64,000 nucleotides of DNA from assembly GCF_018327685.1 (NCBI RefSeq), contig NZ_BNEL01000003.1, positions 2,108,001-2,172,000 on the forward strand. Reading direction: 5' to 3'. Source of the DNA: Streptomyces sp. TS71-3. Lineage in GTDB: Bacteria > Actinomycetota > Actinomycetes > Streptomycetales > Streptomycetaceae. Shown here one piece after another: positions 45,440 through 53,621 of the stretch (positions are counted from its first letter, which is position 1; every line of letters begins with the position of its first letter). Below the pieces are notes generated by a model. That model saw nothing but the letters and a program-made list of their open reading frames with translations. It had not been told where the DNA came from and did not search any database. Both the position numbers and the translations under genes were made by a program.

Positions 45440-45780
45440 TCCGGCCACTTGCCGCTGGGGGGTGTTCGCGCAGTTCCCCCGCGCCCCTTTTTGGCGGGGC
45501 TGCGCCCCGATCGCCGTTCGGGCGGGGTGGTTGCGGCTGTGTCCTGACCATCTGCCGGTGGGGGTTGCTCGCGCAGTTCCCCGCGTCCCTACAGGGCGGG
45601 GCTGCGCCCCGATGAGGGGCGCGGGGAACCGTGCTGACCAGCCACGACGCAACCGTCGAGTCGCCACCGGGCCGAAGGGGCAGTCTCTGCCGTGTCCGAA
45701 CCGCCGCCCGCGCCCCCTGAGTGGGCTGGGGCGCAGCCCCGTCCTCTGAGGGGTGCGGGGAACTGCGCGAGCAACCACGA
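45440..45780. repeat. cluster of Streptomyces-type intergenic palindromic repeats
   Basis: In the 45354-45847 gap the phrase GCGCAGTTCCCCGCG (or CCCCCGCG) and its partner GGGGCTGCGCCCCGAT recur three times or more in both orientations (about 45468-45512, 45570-45640, 45722-45778), each able to fold into a GC hairpin. These are typical dispersed intergenic repeats of this genus, often at the 3' ends of genes, and probably serve as terminators. No gene is supported here. Confidence 0.75.
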
Positions 45781-45847
45781 TGTGCCGTCAGGTCGCGGCC
45801 CTCGTAGAGGGGCAGATGCGGTCGATGCCGGCCGTGGGCCGGATCGC

Positions 45848-46615
45848 TTACAGCGCCGTCAGGATGCGCGGGCCCGCCTCCGTGATGGCCACCGTGTGCT
45901 CCGCGTGGGCCGCTCGGGAACCGTCGTCCGTGACGAGGGTCCAGCCGTCCGGGGCGGGGTGGTAGCCGTCGCGGCCGCTCGCGATCAGCATGGGCTCTAT
46001 CGCCAGGACCATGCCCTCGCGGAGCGGGAAGCCGCGGCCGGGCCTGCCCTCGTTCGGGACGTCCGGGTCCTCGTGCATCCGGCGGCCGACGCCGTGGCCG
46101 CCGAAGCCGTGCGGCACGCCGTAGCCGGCGGCGCGGCAGACCGTGCCGACGGCGTGCGAGATGTCGCCGATGCGGTTGCCCACCACCGCCGCCGCGATGC
46201 CCGCCTCCAGGGCGCGCTCGGCCGTCCGGATGAGCCGCTCGTCCGCGGGGCGCGGGCTGCCCACGATCATGCTCACCGCCGAGTCGCCGACCCAGCCGTC
46301 CAACTCCGCGCCGAAGTCCGCCGAGAGCAGGTCGCCGTCGCGCAGCCGGTAGTCCGTCGGGATGCCGTGCACGATCGCGTCGTTGACGGACGTGCACAGG
46401 ACCGCCGGGTACGCCGTGGGCGCGAAGCTCGGGCGGTAGCCCAGGAAGGGGGACGTGGCGCCCGCGGCGCGCAGCACGTCGTGCGCGATCGTGTCGAGCT
46501 CCAACAGGGAGACGCCCACCGCCGCCGACTCCCGTACCGCCGTCAGGGCCTGGGCGACGACCCGGCCGGCCTCGCGCATCGCGTCGATGGACGCGGCTGT
46601 CTTCAGTTCCACCAT
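45848..46615 (-). CDS. map: methionine aminopeptidase, type I
   Basis: A 255-residue cytosolic peptidase that removes initiator Met. Metal ligands are seen in LSADFGAELDGWVGDSAVS (two Asp), GHGVGRRMHEDP (His), AIEPML (Glu) and AEHTVAI (Glu). The ATG at 46615 is preceded by the AT-rich divergent promoter. Actinomycetes carry several map genes; pairing with an HTH regulator gene suggests this one is an accessory, regulated copy. Confidence 0.92.
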   Translation of the reverse strand: MVELKTAASIDAMREAGRVVAQALTAVRESAAVGVSLLELDTIAHDVLRAAGATSPFLGYRPSFAPTAYPAVLCTSVNDAIVHGIPTDYRLRDGDLLSADFGAELDGWVGDSAVSMIVGSPRPADERLIRTAERALEAGIAAAVVGNRIGDISHAVGTVCRAAGYGVPHGFGGHGVGRRMHEDPDVPNEGRPGRGFPLREGMVLAIEPMLIASGRDGYHPAPDGWTLVTDDGSRAAHAEHTVAITEAGPRILTAL

Positions 46616-46621
46616 GCCAAT

Positions 46622-46638
46622 TACTATACCGGTATTGA
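46622..46638. promoter_or_regulatory. candidate operator with ATACCGGTAT palindrome
   Basis: The perfect ten-base palindrome ATACCGGTAT (46626-46635) sits in a 51-base AT-rich gap between the divergent methionine aminopeptidase and XRE-regulator genes, exactly where an autoregulated repressor would bind. Outer bases extend it partly (TACTATACCGGTATTG). Confidence 0.5.
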
Positions 46639-46666
46639 AATGGGGTGCTGCGGCTACACTGCCCCC

Positions 46667-46954
46667 ATGGTGCGAACCCCCCTGACCCCCGAGGAGCGCG
46701 AGCGCGGCGAGCGTCTCGGCCGGCTGCTGCGTGCCGCACGCGGTGAGCGCAGCATGGTGGAGGTCGCCGCCCGTGCGGGGATCTCCGCGGAGACCCTGCG
46801 CAAGATCGAGACCGGCCGCGCCCCCACGCCCGCCTTCTTCACCATCGCCGCCCTCACCGCGGTGCTCGGGCTGTCGATGGACGAGCTGGCGGCCCGCTGC
46901 GCCCTGGTGCCTGAGCCACTTTCCCTGCCCTTGCCCGTGCGCATGGCCGGATAG
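46667..46954 (+). CDS. XRE-family helix-turn-helix transcriptional regulator
   Basis: A 95-residue regulator made almost wholly of one Xre/Cro helix-turn-helix (SMVEVAARAGISAETLRKIETGRAPTP is its span at about residues 30-56). It has no sensor domain. The ATG at 46667 follows no clear ribosome site, so it may be leaderless. Divergence from map across a palindrome suggests it controls map and itself. Confidence 0.85.
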   Translation: MVRTPLTPEERERGERLGRLLRAARGERSMVEVAARAGISAETLRKIETGRAPTPAFFTIAALTAVLGLSMDELAARCALVPEPLSLPLPVRMAG

Positions 46955-47070
46955 TCGTTTCCGCGCATTCACGTCGGTGTCGGAGCCCTGGCCGAAAGAC
47001 GCGCGTAGCGTGTTCGTAACATGAGGGGTGTTGGCTACCCCTGCCTTTGGGTTCGTCGACGGAGGCGGTC

Positions 47071-48558
47071 GTGACGTCTGTGGATCGACTCCCGCATCAG
47101 GTGAGGGAGTTCGCCGCCTACCTGGACACGTTGCTGTCGTACCTCGACCAGCGCTCCGGGTGGTGCGCGGTTTTCTGGGGCCGGGACCCGGAGGGGATGC
47201 AGGTCTGCCTCGACGGGCATGAGGTGCCGCCCTGGGACGTGGTGGAGGCCCTGCTCCAGGACCTCGCCGCGAGCCGCGGCGCCGAGTTCGCCGCGCAGCA
47301 GACGGCGCATGCGCGGGCGCTGCACACCGCCTCGATCGCCGCCCACGACGCGCTGCCCGGCGGCCGCGACCGCCTCGGCGACCGGCTCGACATGATGCTC
47401 GACGAGCAGCGCCGCGCCGGCGCGCGCGGCGCCGACCTCACCCAGCGGCTCCGGGACGCGGACCTCAACGGTGCCGAAGCGCTCCGGCGCGAGCTGGCCT
47501 GGACCCTGGACGACCAGGCACGCGCCAGCGCACGCTGCACGGAACTCCGCGCCCGCATCGCACGCCTGGACGCCCCCGGCGGCATGGGGGAGGACGGGGT
47601 GTCCGGCCCCCCGGGACCGCATGGGCGGAGGGTGGAGACGGACCGGGGAGGTCCCGCGGGCGAGGCGGATTACGGTGGCCCTGGGGGCATGGCTTCCGGT
47701 GGTCCCGGTGGTCCCGGTGGTCCCGGTGGTCCCGGTGGTCCCGGTGGTCCCGGTGGTCCCGGGGGCGCGGCGGGTGCCGCGGGCCCTCCACGCGCCGCTG
47801 CCGCAGCGCCCCCGCTCCGGGAGCGGCCGCGTGGCGCGCGGTTCGCCGGCAGCCCCGAGGACGACACGGACGCCGGGCGGCCGGCCGGGGTGCCCACGGT
47901 GGAGCCGCCGGCGGCTGGGGCGCCCCGTGGCGCCAGGTTCGCGGGCAGCCCGCAGCCGGCGCCCCAGGCGGCGCCTCGGCCCGCGCCGCAGCCCGCGTCC
48001 CGGCCCGCGCCGGGTGCCGCTGCCGAGAGCCAGGAGGAGCGGGAGGTCGCCGAGACCGTCGCCGCGCTCCACCGGCTGCGTGCCGAGGGCCGGGGCGGCG
48101 AGGCCCACATGGTGCTGGTCGACCTGGCCTTCTGGCCGGTCGGGCGGTTTCCGCTGCTCGCCCGGGAGCTGGGCCGCGCCGGGCTCACGGCCGACTGGTC
48201 CACCCTGCTCTGGGAGGCAGCCTCGCTGCCCATCGGCCGCCTGGTCGCCCTCGCCGACACGCTCATCGCGGGCGGCCTCGCCGACGACGGCGGCAGCCTG
48301 CTGCGGCAGGGCGTGACACGCTCGCCCGGCGAGGTCGGCGACGCCATGCTCGCGCTGCTCGACGAGGGGCGCGACCGTGAGGCCCGTGCGCTGCTCGACG
48401 CCTGTGTCCGGGTGCGGAGCCCGGAGGATGCGGCGCGGTGCGCCCAAGGTGCCCCGGGCCGCTTGGTTCCGCTCCTGTCGAAGGCCGCGGAGGCGGTCTC
48501 GGACGCCTGCCACCGCGACCTGGTGCACGCTCTCCGCGTGGCGGGCCTCACGGGTTGA
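47071..48558 (+). CDS. protein of unknown function with collagen-like Gly-Pro-Gly repeat
   Basis: A 495-residue soluble protein. Residues 1-170 are helical (FAAYLDTLLSYLDQRSGW, coiled-coil-like RDRLGDRLDMMLDEQRR); residues about 210-231 are a run of Gly-Pro-Gly triplets; 231-330 is Ala/Pro low complexity with two copies of RGARFAGSP; 335-495 is a helical repeat-like domain (VALADTLIAGGLADDGG, LLDEGRDREARALLDACV). No enzyme motif was seen. The GTG at 47071 follows GGAGGCGG. I do not recognise a characterised relative. Confidence 0.8.
   Translation: MTSVDRLPHQVREFAAYLDTLLSYLDQRSGWCAVFWGRDPEGMQVCLDGHEVPPWDVVEALLQDLAASRGAEFAAQQTAHARALHTASIAAHDALPGGRDRLGDRLDMMLDEQRRAGARGADLTQRLRDADLNGAEALRRELAWTLDDQARASARCTELRARIARLDAPGGMGEDGVSGPPGPHGRRVETDRGGPAGEADYGGPGGMASGGPGGPGGPGGPGGPGGPGGPGGAAGAAGPPRAAAAAPPLRERPRGARFAGSPEDDTDAGRPAGVPTVEPPAAGAPRGARFAGSPQPAPQAAPRPAPQPASRPAPGAAAESQEEREVAETVAALHRLRAEGRGGEAHMVLVDLAFWPVGRFPLLARELGRAGLTADWSTLLWEAASLPIGRLVALADTLIAGGLADDGGSLLRQGVTRSPGEVGDAMLALLDEGRDREARALLDACVRVRSPEDAARCAQGAPGRLVPLLSKAAEAVSDACHRDLVHALRVAGLTG
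47698..47763 (+). repeat. in-frame 9-bp tandem repeat (GGTCCCGGT) coding Gly-Pro-Gly
   Basis: About seven perfect copies of the nine-base unit GGTCCCGGT lie in frame inside the gene at 47071. The number of copies is likely to vary among strains by slippage, changing only the length of the linker. Confidence 0.9.
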
Positions 48559-48770
48559 CCCGCGCCCCTTGATCAGGGCGAGGCGCCGTCCTGAAGGGGC
48601 GCGGGACTGTGTCGATTTGCGGCTCCGCCGCGTGGACGCGAGCAACCAGCCACCGACCGGTGGTCCGGATGCGGCAGAGACTGCCCCCTTGGGAAGGTGA
48701 CGACCTGACGGTGTCGTCGTGGCTTATCGCTCCCTCACTGCCTTGAGGACGTGGGAGGTACCCCCACCCC

Positions 48771-48925
48771 GCGCCCCTGGGTAGGCCGGGGCGCAGCCCC
48801 ACATGCGGGGCGCGCTCCTGGGCAGGCCGGGGCGCAGTCCCATGTAGAGGCGCCCAAGGGCGAGCCGGGGCGCAGCCCCACATACAGGACGCCCCCAGGT
48901 GGGCCGGGGCGAAGCCCCGCGCCGG
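48771..48925. repeat. four tandem ~39-bp intergenic repeats
   Basis: Four units of 37-40 bases (starting about 48771, 48810, 48850 and 48889) share GGCCGGGGCGCAGCCCC with variable spacers. It lies in the 48559-49133 gap between the collagen-like gene and the nitrilase gene. A further hairpin repeat (CGCGCCCCTTGATCAGG) follows the upstream gene at 48561-48607. These resemble the dispersed repeats at 45440; they are not CRISPR because repeats and spacers are not uniform. No gene is supported in this gap. Confidence 0.7.
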
Positions 48926-49133
48926 CGCACCCCGCCGTCACCCGCACGGGTGTGAATCGTGATCGACCCGGCCGGTTCACGGCGATGGTCTTGCCCCGTC
49001 TGAGCATGGGGTTTACGTTCGACCCTCTACCCTGCCTCTACAGGCGTAGACGCTTCCCCGCTGCCTCACGGGAGTGGGGGACACCGCCATGCTCTGACGT
49101 CTCGGCTCTGACGTCTCGTCGAAGGAGCAGCTC

Positions 49134-49976
49134 ATGGCCACTGTCGTACGTGCCGCCCTGGTCCAGGCGACCTGGACGGGCGACACCGAATCCATGATCG
49201 CCAAACACGAGGAACACGCCCGCGAGGCGGCGCGCCAGGGTGCGCGGATCATCGGCTTCCAGGAGGTCTTCAACGCCCCGTACTTCTGCCAGGTGCAGGA
49301 GCCGGAGCACTACCGCTGGGCCGAGCCCGTGCCGGACGGGCCGACCGTCCGCCGCATGCAGGCGCTGGCCCGCGAGACCGGCATGGTGATCGTCGCCCCG
49401 GTCTTCGAGATCGAGCAGTCCGGTTTCTACTACAACACCGCGGCCGTGATCGACGCCGACGGCAGCGTCCTCGGCATCTACCGCAAGCACCACATCCCGC
49501 AGGTCAAGGGCTTCTGGGAGAAGTACTACTTCAAGCCGGGCAACACCGGCTGGCCCGTGTTCGACACGGCCGTCGGCAAGGTGGGCGTCAACATCTGCTA
49601 CGACCGCCACTTCCCCGAGGGCTGGCGGGCCCTCGGCCTGGCAGGCGCCCAGCTCGTCTACAACCCGTCCGCCACCTCCCGCGGCCTGTCCGCCTACCTG
49701 TGGCAGCTCGAACAGCCCGCCGCGGCCGTGGCCAACGAGTACTTCATCGCCGCCATCAACCGCGTCGGCCAGGAGGAGTACGGCGACAACGACTTCTACG
49801 GCACGAGCTACTTCGTCGACCCCCGGGGCCAGTTCGTGGGCGACGTCGCCGACGACAAGAGCGAGGAACTCCTCGTCCGCGATCTCGACTTCGGGCTGAT
49901 CGACGAGGTACGCCAGCAGTGGGCGTTCTACCGCGACCGGCGCCCCGACGCCTACGAAGGGCTGGTACGGCCATGA
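49134..49976 (+). CDS. nitrilase-superfamily beta-ureidopropionase
   Basis: A 280-residue carbon-nitrogen hydrolase. The Glu-Lys-Cys triad is E44 (GFQEVF), K118 (YRKHHIP) and C155 (NICYDRHFPE). By family and context it hydrolyses N-carbamoyl-beta-alanine, the last step of reductive pyrimidine breakdown. The ATG at 49134 follows GAAGGAG. Its stop overlaps the start of the aminotransferase gene, and dihydropyrimidinase follows, so three genes form a pathway cluster. Confidence 0.9.
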   Translation: MATVVRAALVQATWTGDTESMIAKHEEHAREAARQGARIIGFQEVFNAPYFCQVQEPEHYRWAEPVPDGPTVRRMQALARETGMVIVAPVFEIEQSGFYYNTAAVIDADGSVLGIYRKHHIPQVKGFWEKYYFKPGNTGWPVFDTAVGKVGVNICYDRHFPEGWRALGLAGAQLVYNPSATSRGLSAYLWQLEQPAAAVANEYFIAAINRVGQEEYGDNDFYGTSYFVDPRGQFVGDVADDKSEELLVRDLDFGLIDEVRQQWAFYRDRRPDAYEGLVRP

Positions 49977-51256
49977 ACGAGCTGCATCGACGACACAGGG
50001 CGGTCATCCCGGACTGGGTCGCCCTCTACTACGCGGACCCGCTGGAGATCACCCACGGCGAGGGCCGGCACGTCTGGGACGCCGAGGGCAGGCGGTACCT
50101 GGACTTCTTCGGCGGCATCCTCACCACCATGACGGCGCACGCCCTGCCCGAGGTCACCAAGGCCGTCAGCGAGCAGGCCGGCCGGATCGTCCACTCCTCC
50201 ACGCTCTACCTCAACCGGCCGATGGTCGAGCTGGCCGAGAAGGTGGCCGAGCTGTCCGGCATCCCGGACGCCCGGGTGTTCTTCACCACCTCGGGCACCG
50301 AGGCGAACGACACGGCGCTGCTGCTCGCCACCGGGTACCGGCGCTCCAACCAGATCCTGGCGATGCGCAACAGCTACCACGGCCGCTCCTTCGGCGCGGT
50401 CGGCATCACCGGCAACCGCGGCTGGTCCCCGACCAGCCTCTCCCCGCTCCAGACCCTCTACGTGCACGGTGGAGTGCGCAGCAGGGGCCCCTACGCCCAC
50501 CTGTCCGACGCCGCCTTCACCGCGGCCTGCGTCGCCGACCTGGAGGACGTGCTCGGGCAGACCCGCGGGGGAGTGGCCGCCCTGATCGCCGAGCCCGTCC
50601 AGGGCGTCGGCGGCTTCACCGCCCCGCCGGACGGCCTCTTCGCCGCCTTCCGCGAGGTGCTCGACCGGCACGGCATCCTGTGGATCACCGACGAGGTGCA
50701 GACCGGCTGGGGCCGCACCGGCGACCACTTCTGGGGCTGGCAGGCGCACGCCGCCTCGGGCCCTCCGGACATCCTCACCTTCGCCAAGGGCATCGGCAAC
50801 GGCATGTCCATCGGCGGCGTGGTGGCGCGCGCCGAGATCATGAACTGCCTCGACTCCAACTCCATCTCCACCTTCGGCGGCTCCCCCGTCACCATGGCCG
50901 CCGGCCTCGCCAACCTCGGCTACCTGCTCGACCACGACCTCCAGGCCAACGCCAAACGGATCGGCGAGCAGCTCATCACGCGCCTCCGCACCGGCCTCGC
51001 CGACCTGCCCGGGGTACGCGAGGTGCGCGGGCGCGGGCTGATGGTGGGCATCGAACTGGTGCGGCCCGGCACGGACGCCGCCGACCCGGACGCCGCGTCC
51101 GCTGCCCTCGAAGCGGCCCGCGAGGGCGGCCTGCTGATCGGCAAGGGCGGCGGGCACAACACCAGCGTGCTGCGCATCGCCCCGCCGCTGTCGCTGACGG
51201 AGGCGGAGGCGGAGGAGGGCGCGGAGATCCTGGTGCGCGCCCTCCGCGACGGCTGA
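49973..51256 (+). CDS. class III PLP-dependent aminotransferase (beta-alanine/omega-amino acid type)
   Basis: A 427-residue fold-type I aminotransferase. Landmarks are TSGTEANDTAL (PLP phosphate site), SYHGRSFG, ITDEVQTGWGRTG (PLP-ring Asp) and TFAKGIGNG with catalytic K272. It probably converts beta-alanine from pyrimidine breakdown to malonate semialdehyde, as judged by its overlap with the ureidopropionase gene. A related role on alanine-glyoxylate type substrates cannot be excluded from sequence. Confidence 0.9.
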   Translation: MNELHRRHRAVIPDWVALYYADPLEITHGEGRHVWDAEGRRYLDFFGGILTTMTAHALPEVTKAVSEQAGRIVHSSTLYLNRPMVELAEKVAELSGIPDARVFFTTSGTEANDTALLLATGYRRSNQILAMRNSYHGRSFGAVGITGNRGWSPTSLSPLQTLYVHGGVRSRGPYAHLSDAAFTAACVADLEDVLGQTRGGVAALIAEPVQGVGGFTAPPDGLFAAFREVLDRHGILWITDEVQTGWGRTGDHFWGWQAHAASGPPDILTFAKGIGNGMSIGGVVARAEIMNCLDSNSISTFGGSPVTMAAGLANLGYLLDHDLQANAKRIGEQLITRLRTGLADLPGVREVRGRGLMVGIELVRPGTDAADPDAASAALEAAREGGLLIGKGGGHNTSVLRIAPPLSLTEAEAEEGAEILVRALRDG

Positions 51257-51431
51257 CCCCGCGCCGTGTGGGGGCCCGACGAGGGCCCCTGCTCGGCCGG
51301 CGGCCTCCACGACCGAACGGCCCCGCGGAACGGACCCCGCGGAACGGAACCGGCAGCGCGCGGCGGACACCTCGCCGTACCCCCAGCACACGCCCAGGCA
51401 GCAGGCAGCACCCCTCACCCAGGGAGCACCC

Positions 51432-52832
51432 ATGACCCGTACCCTGATCCGCGGCGGGCTGGTCGTCACCGCCGCCGAAGAGACCCACGCGGACGTACTC
51501 ATAGACGAAGGCCGCGTCGTCGCGCTCGCCGCGAGCGGCACGGACGTCGCCGAGGGCTGGCGTGCCGAGCGCACCCTGGACGCCACCGGCAAGTACGTCA
51601 TCCCGGGCGGCGTCGACGCCCACACCCACATGGAGATGCCCTTCGGGGGCACCTACGCGTCCGACACCTTCGAGACCGGCACCCGCGCCGCGGCCTGGGG
51701 CGGCACCACGACCATCGTCGACTTCGCGGTGCAGAGCCGGGGGCACTCCCTGCGCGAGGGACTTGACACGTGGCACGCGAAGGCGGACGGCAAGTGCGCC
51801 ATCGACTACGGCTTCCACATGATCCTGGCGGACGTCAACGAGTCGTCCCTGAAAGAGATGGATCTCCTGGTCGGAGAAGGTATTTCATCATTCAAATTGT
51901 TTACCGCCTATCCTGGGGTCTTCTTCAGTGACGACGGCCAGATCCTCCGCGCGATGCAGCGTGCCGCGGGCAACGGCGGGCTGATCATGACGCACGCGGA
52001 GAACGGGCTCGCCATCGACGTCCTGGTGGAGCAGGCCCTCGCCCGTGGTGAGACGGATCCGCGCTTCCACGGTGAGGTGCGCAAGGCGCTGCTGGAGGCG
52101 GAGGCGACGCACCGGGTGATCAAGCTGGCGCAGGTGGCGGGGGCGCCGGTGTACGTGGTGCACGTCTCGGCGCAGGAGGCGGTGGCGGAGCTGGCGAGGG
52201 CGCGTGACGAGGGTCTGCCGGTGTTCGGGGAGACCTGCCCGCAGTACCTCTTCCTGTCCACGGACAACCTCGCGGAGCCCGACTTCGAGGGGGCGAAGTA
52301 CGTGTGCTCGACGCCGCTCAGGCCGCGGGAGCACCAGGCGGCGCTGTGGCGGGGGCTGCGCACGAACGATCTCCAGGTCGTCTCCACCGACCACTGCCCG
52401 TTCTGCTTCACCGGCCAGAAGGATCTGGGCCGGGGCGACTTCTCCAAGATCCCGAACGGGATGCCGGGCGTGGAGAACCGCATGGACCTCCTCCACCAGG
52501 CCGTCGTCGACGGGCACATCAGCCGCCGCCGCTGGATCGAGATCGCCTGCGCGGCCCCTGCGCGGATGTTCGGCCTGTACGGCAGGAAGGGCACGATCGC
52601 GCCGGGCGCGGACGCTGATGTGGTCATCTACGACCCGGTGGCCGAGCAGGTGATGTCCGCGGAGACCCATCACATGAACGTCGACTACTCGGCCTACGAG
52701 GGCAAGCGGGTCACCGGCCGCGTCGAGACGGTCATCTCCCGCGGGGAACTCGTCATCGACCAGCGGGAGTTCAAGGGCCGTGCGGGACACGGTGTTTTCC
52801 TCCCGCGTGGGGTCACCCAGTACCTCGGCTAG
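51432..52832 (+). CDS. hydA: dihydropyrimidinase (hydantoinase)
   Basis: A 466-residue amidohydrolase that opens dihydrouracil or dihydrothymine. Metal ligands are in DAHTHME (HxH), the carbamylated lysine K155 in SSFKLFTAYPG, HAEN, VHVSAQEA and STDHCPF. The stretch around 51870-51905 (GTATTTCATCATTCAAATTG) is strikingly AT-rich for this gene but encodes the catalytic loop intact. No dihydropyrimidine dehydrogenase lies in the window. 175 bases separate it from the aminotransferase gene. Confidence 0.93.
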   Translation: MTRTLIRGGLVVTAAEETHADVLIDEGRVVALAASGTDVAEGWRAERTLDATGKYVIPGGVDAHTHMEMPFGGTYASDTFETGTRAAAWGGTTTIVDFAVQSRGHSLREGLDTWHAKADGKCAIDYGFHMILADVNESSLKEMDLLVGEGISSFKLFTAYPGVFFSDDGQILRAMQRAAGNGGLIMTHAENGLAIDVLVEQALARGETDPRFHGEVRKALLEAEATHRVIKLAQVAGAPVYVVHVSAQEAVAELARARDEGLPVFGETCPQYLFLSTDNLAEPDFEGAKYVCSTPLRPREHQAALWRGLRTNDLQVVSTDHCPFCFTGQKDLGRGDFSKIPNGMPGVENRMDLLHQAVVDGHISRRRWIEIACAAPARMFGLYGRKGTIAPGADADVVIYDPVAEQVMSAETHHMNVDYSAYEGKRVTGRVETVISRGELVIDQREFKGRAGHGVFLPRGVTQYLG

Positions 52833-52966
52833 GAGACCAGCACCGCGGGCCTGGCTGGACAATTAGAAGGCCCCTCGAGCACCCGATGATGGCTGCCAAG
52901 CTGGCCATCCGCCATACAGCCTTCCGCCGCCGACTGCCGTCATGGGGAGGTGCGGAATGTTCTTGG

Positions 52967-52996
52967 CCGCAGGTTCGAGTCCCCCGCAGGAGTCAC
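52967..52996 (+). other. tRNA T-arm-like fragment
   Basis: GCAGGTTCGAGTCCCCCGC resembles the T-arm of a tRNA 3' end but the five-base stem pairs poorly and no acceptor, anticodon or D arm can be built upstream. It lies where the ordinary chromosome gives way to debris (52833-53621), as expected of a decayed attachment site. The rest of this gap holds the remnant at 53142 and no whole gene. Confidence 0.25.
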
Positions 52997-53141
52997 AAAA
53001 CATGGCTGGTCGTGCGCAGGGCGCTGACCTGCGGGTTTGTGCCACGTTGATCGTGGAGGGAAGATCGCGACTCACCCCCGTCGACCCGGGAGCGAGGTTG
53101 TGAAAGAGTCCTGGCGGCCGCCCGCATACCGAGGAGAGGGG

Positions 53142-53461
53142 TCAGTTGTCGAGTGGACACAGGCTGGCGAGGAGCTCTCGGTGGGCTTCGACGGTCGGGG
53201 TCGGTACGGCATGAAGCCGGAAGAACGGCAGGGTGCCGATCTGCGCACAGACGTTGGAGACGGCCGCAGCGACACCCGACGCCTGATGAATAGGCCGCGG
53301 TTCCTGCGCGCGGCTTTCCCATTCGCGTATGAGTCCCAGGGCGTTCAGGTACCCGGCGAAGTCGGGGCTTGAGGCGAGCCGGAGTCGGCCGGACGTGGTG
53401 CGGGCGCAGAGGTGGCTCGGTGTGAGTTGGTATCTGTCGTCAGGACTCGACGCTCGGCCTC
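53142..53461 (-). pseudogene. remnant of an unrecognised gene (3' part)
   Basis: A minus-strand frame of about 106 codons with coding character but no start: it runs from a stop near 53465 through DDRYQLTPSHLCARTTSGRL, YLNALGLIREWE, SNVCAQIGTLPFFRLH and ends HRELLASLCPLDN before a TGA at 53142. Balanced use of hydrophobic and polar residues sets it apart from shadow frames. Family not recognised. Probably the tail of a gene truncated when the accessory block to its right was acquired or trimmed. Confidence 0.45.
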
Positions 53462-53621
53462 ACTACTCGTCGATCGCTTTAAGCCGTCTTCGTGGGGGTG
53501 TGGGTGCGATCGTCGGGATCCGTCCCCCAACATGCGGACTTCTTCCACGGTTCCTGGGCACGGATGGCCCTTGCTCATCCTGATCGGCTGCCGGTGAGGG
53601 CCGGAGCTGTACCCCGCCTGC

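Noticed and set aside
43617..46739. A 1040-codon minus-strand frame across ggt and map
   Set aside because: It is an antisense shadow of two well-identified genes on different strands and has no motif.
47698..47763. Nine-base tandem repeat considered as a regulatory or origin iteron array
   Set aside because: It is codon-aligned inside a good gene and encodes Gly-Pro-Gly triplets.
48771..48925. Repeat array considered as CRISPR
   Set aside because: Units vary, there are no unique spacers of constant size and no cas genes are nearby; it fits the genus-type intergenic repeat.
52967..52996. A complete tRNA gene
   Set aside because: Only a T-arm-like phrase is seen; the stem pairs poorly and no cloverleaf can be drawn, so it is listed only as a weak fragment.
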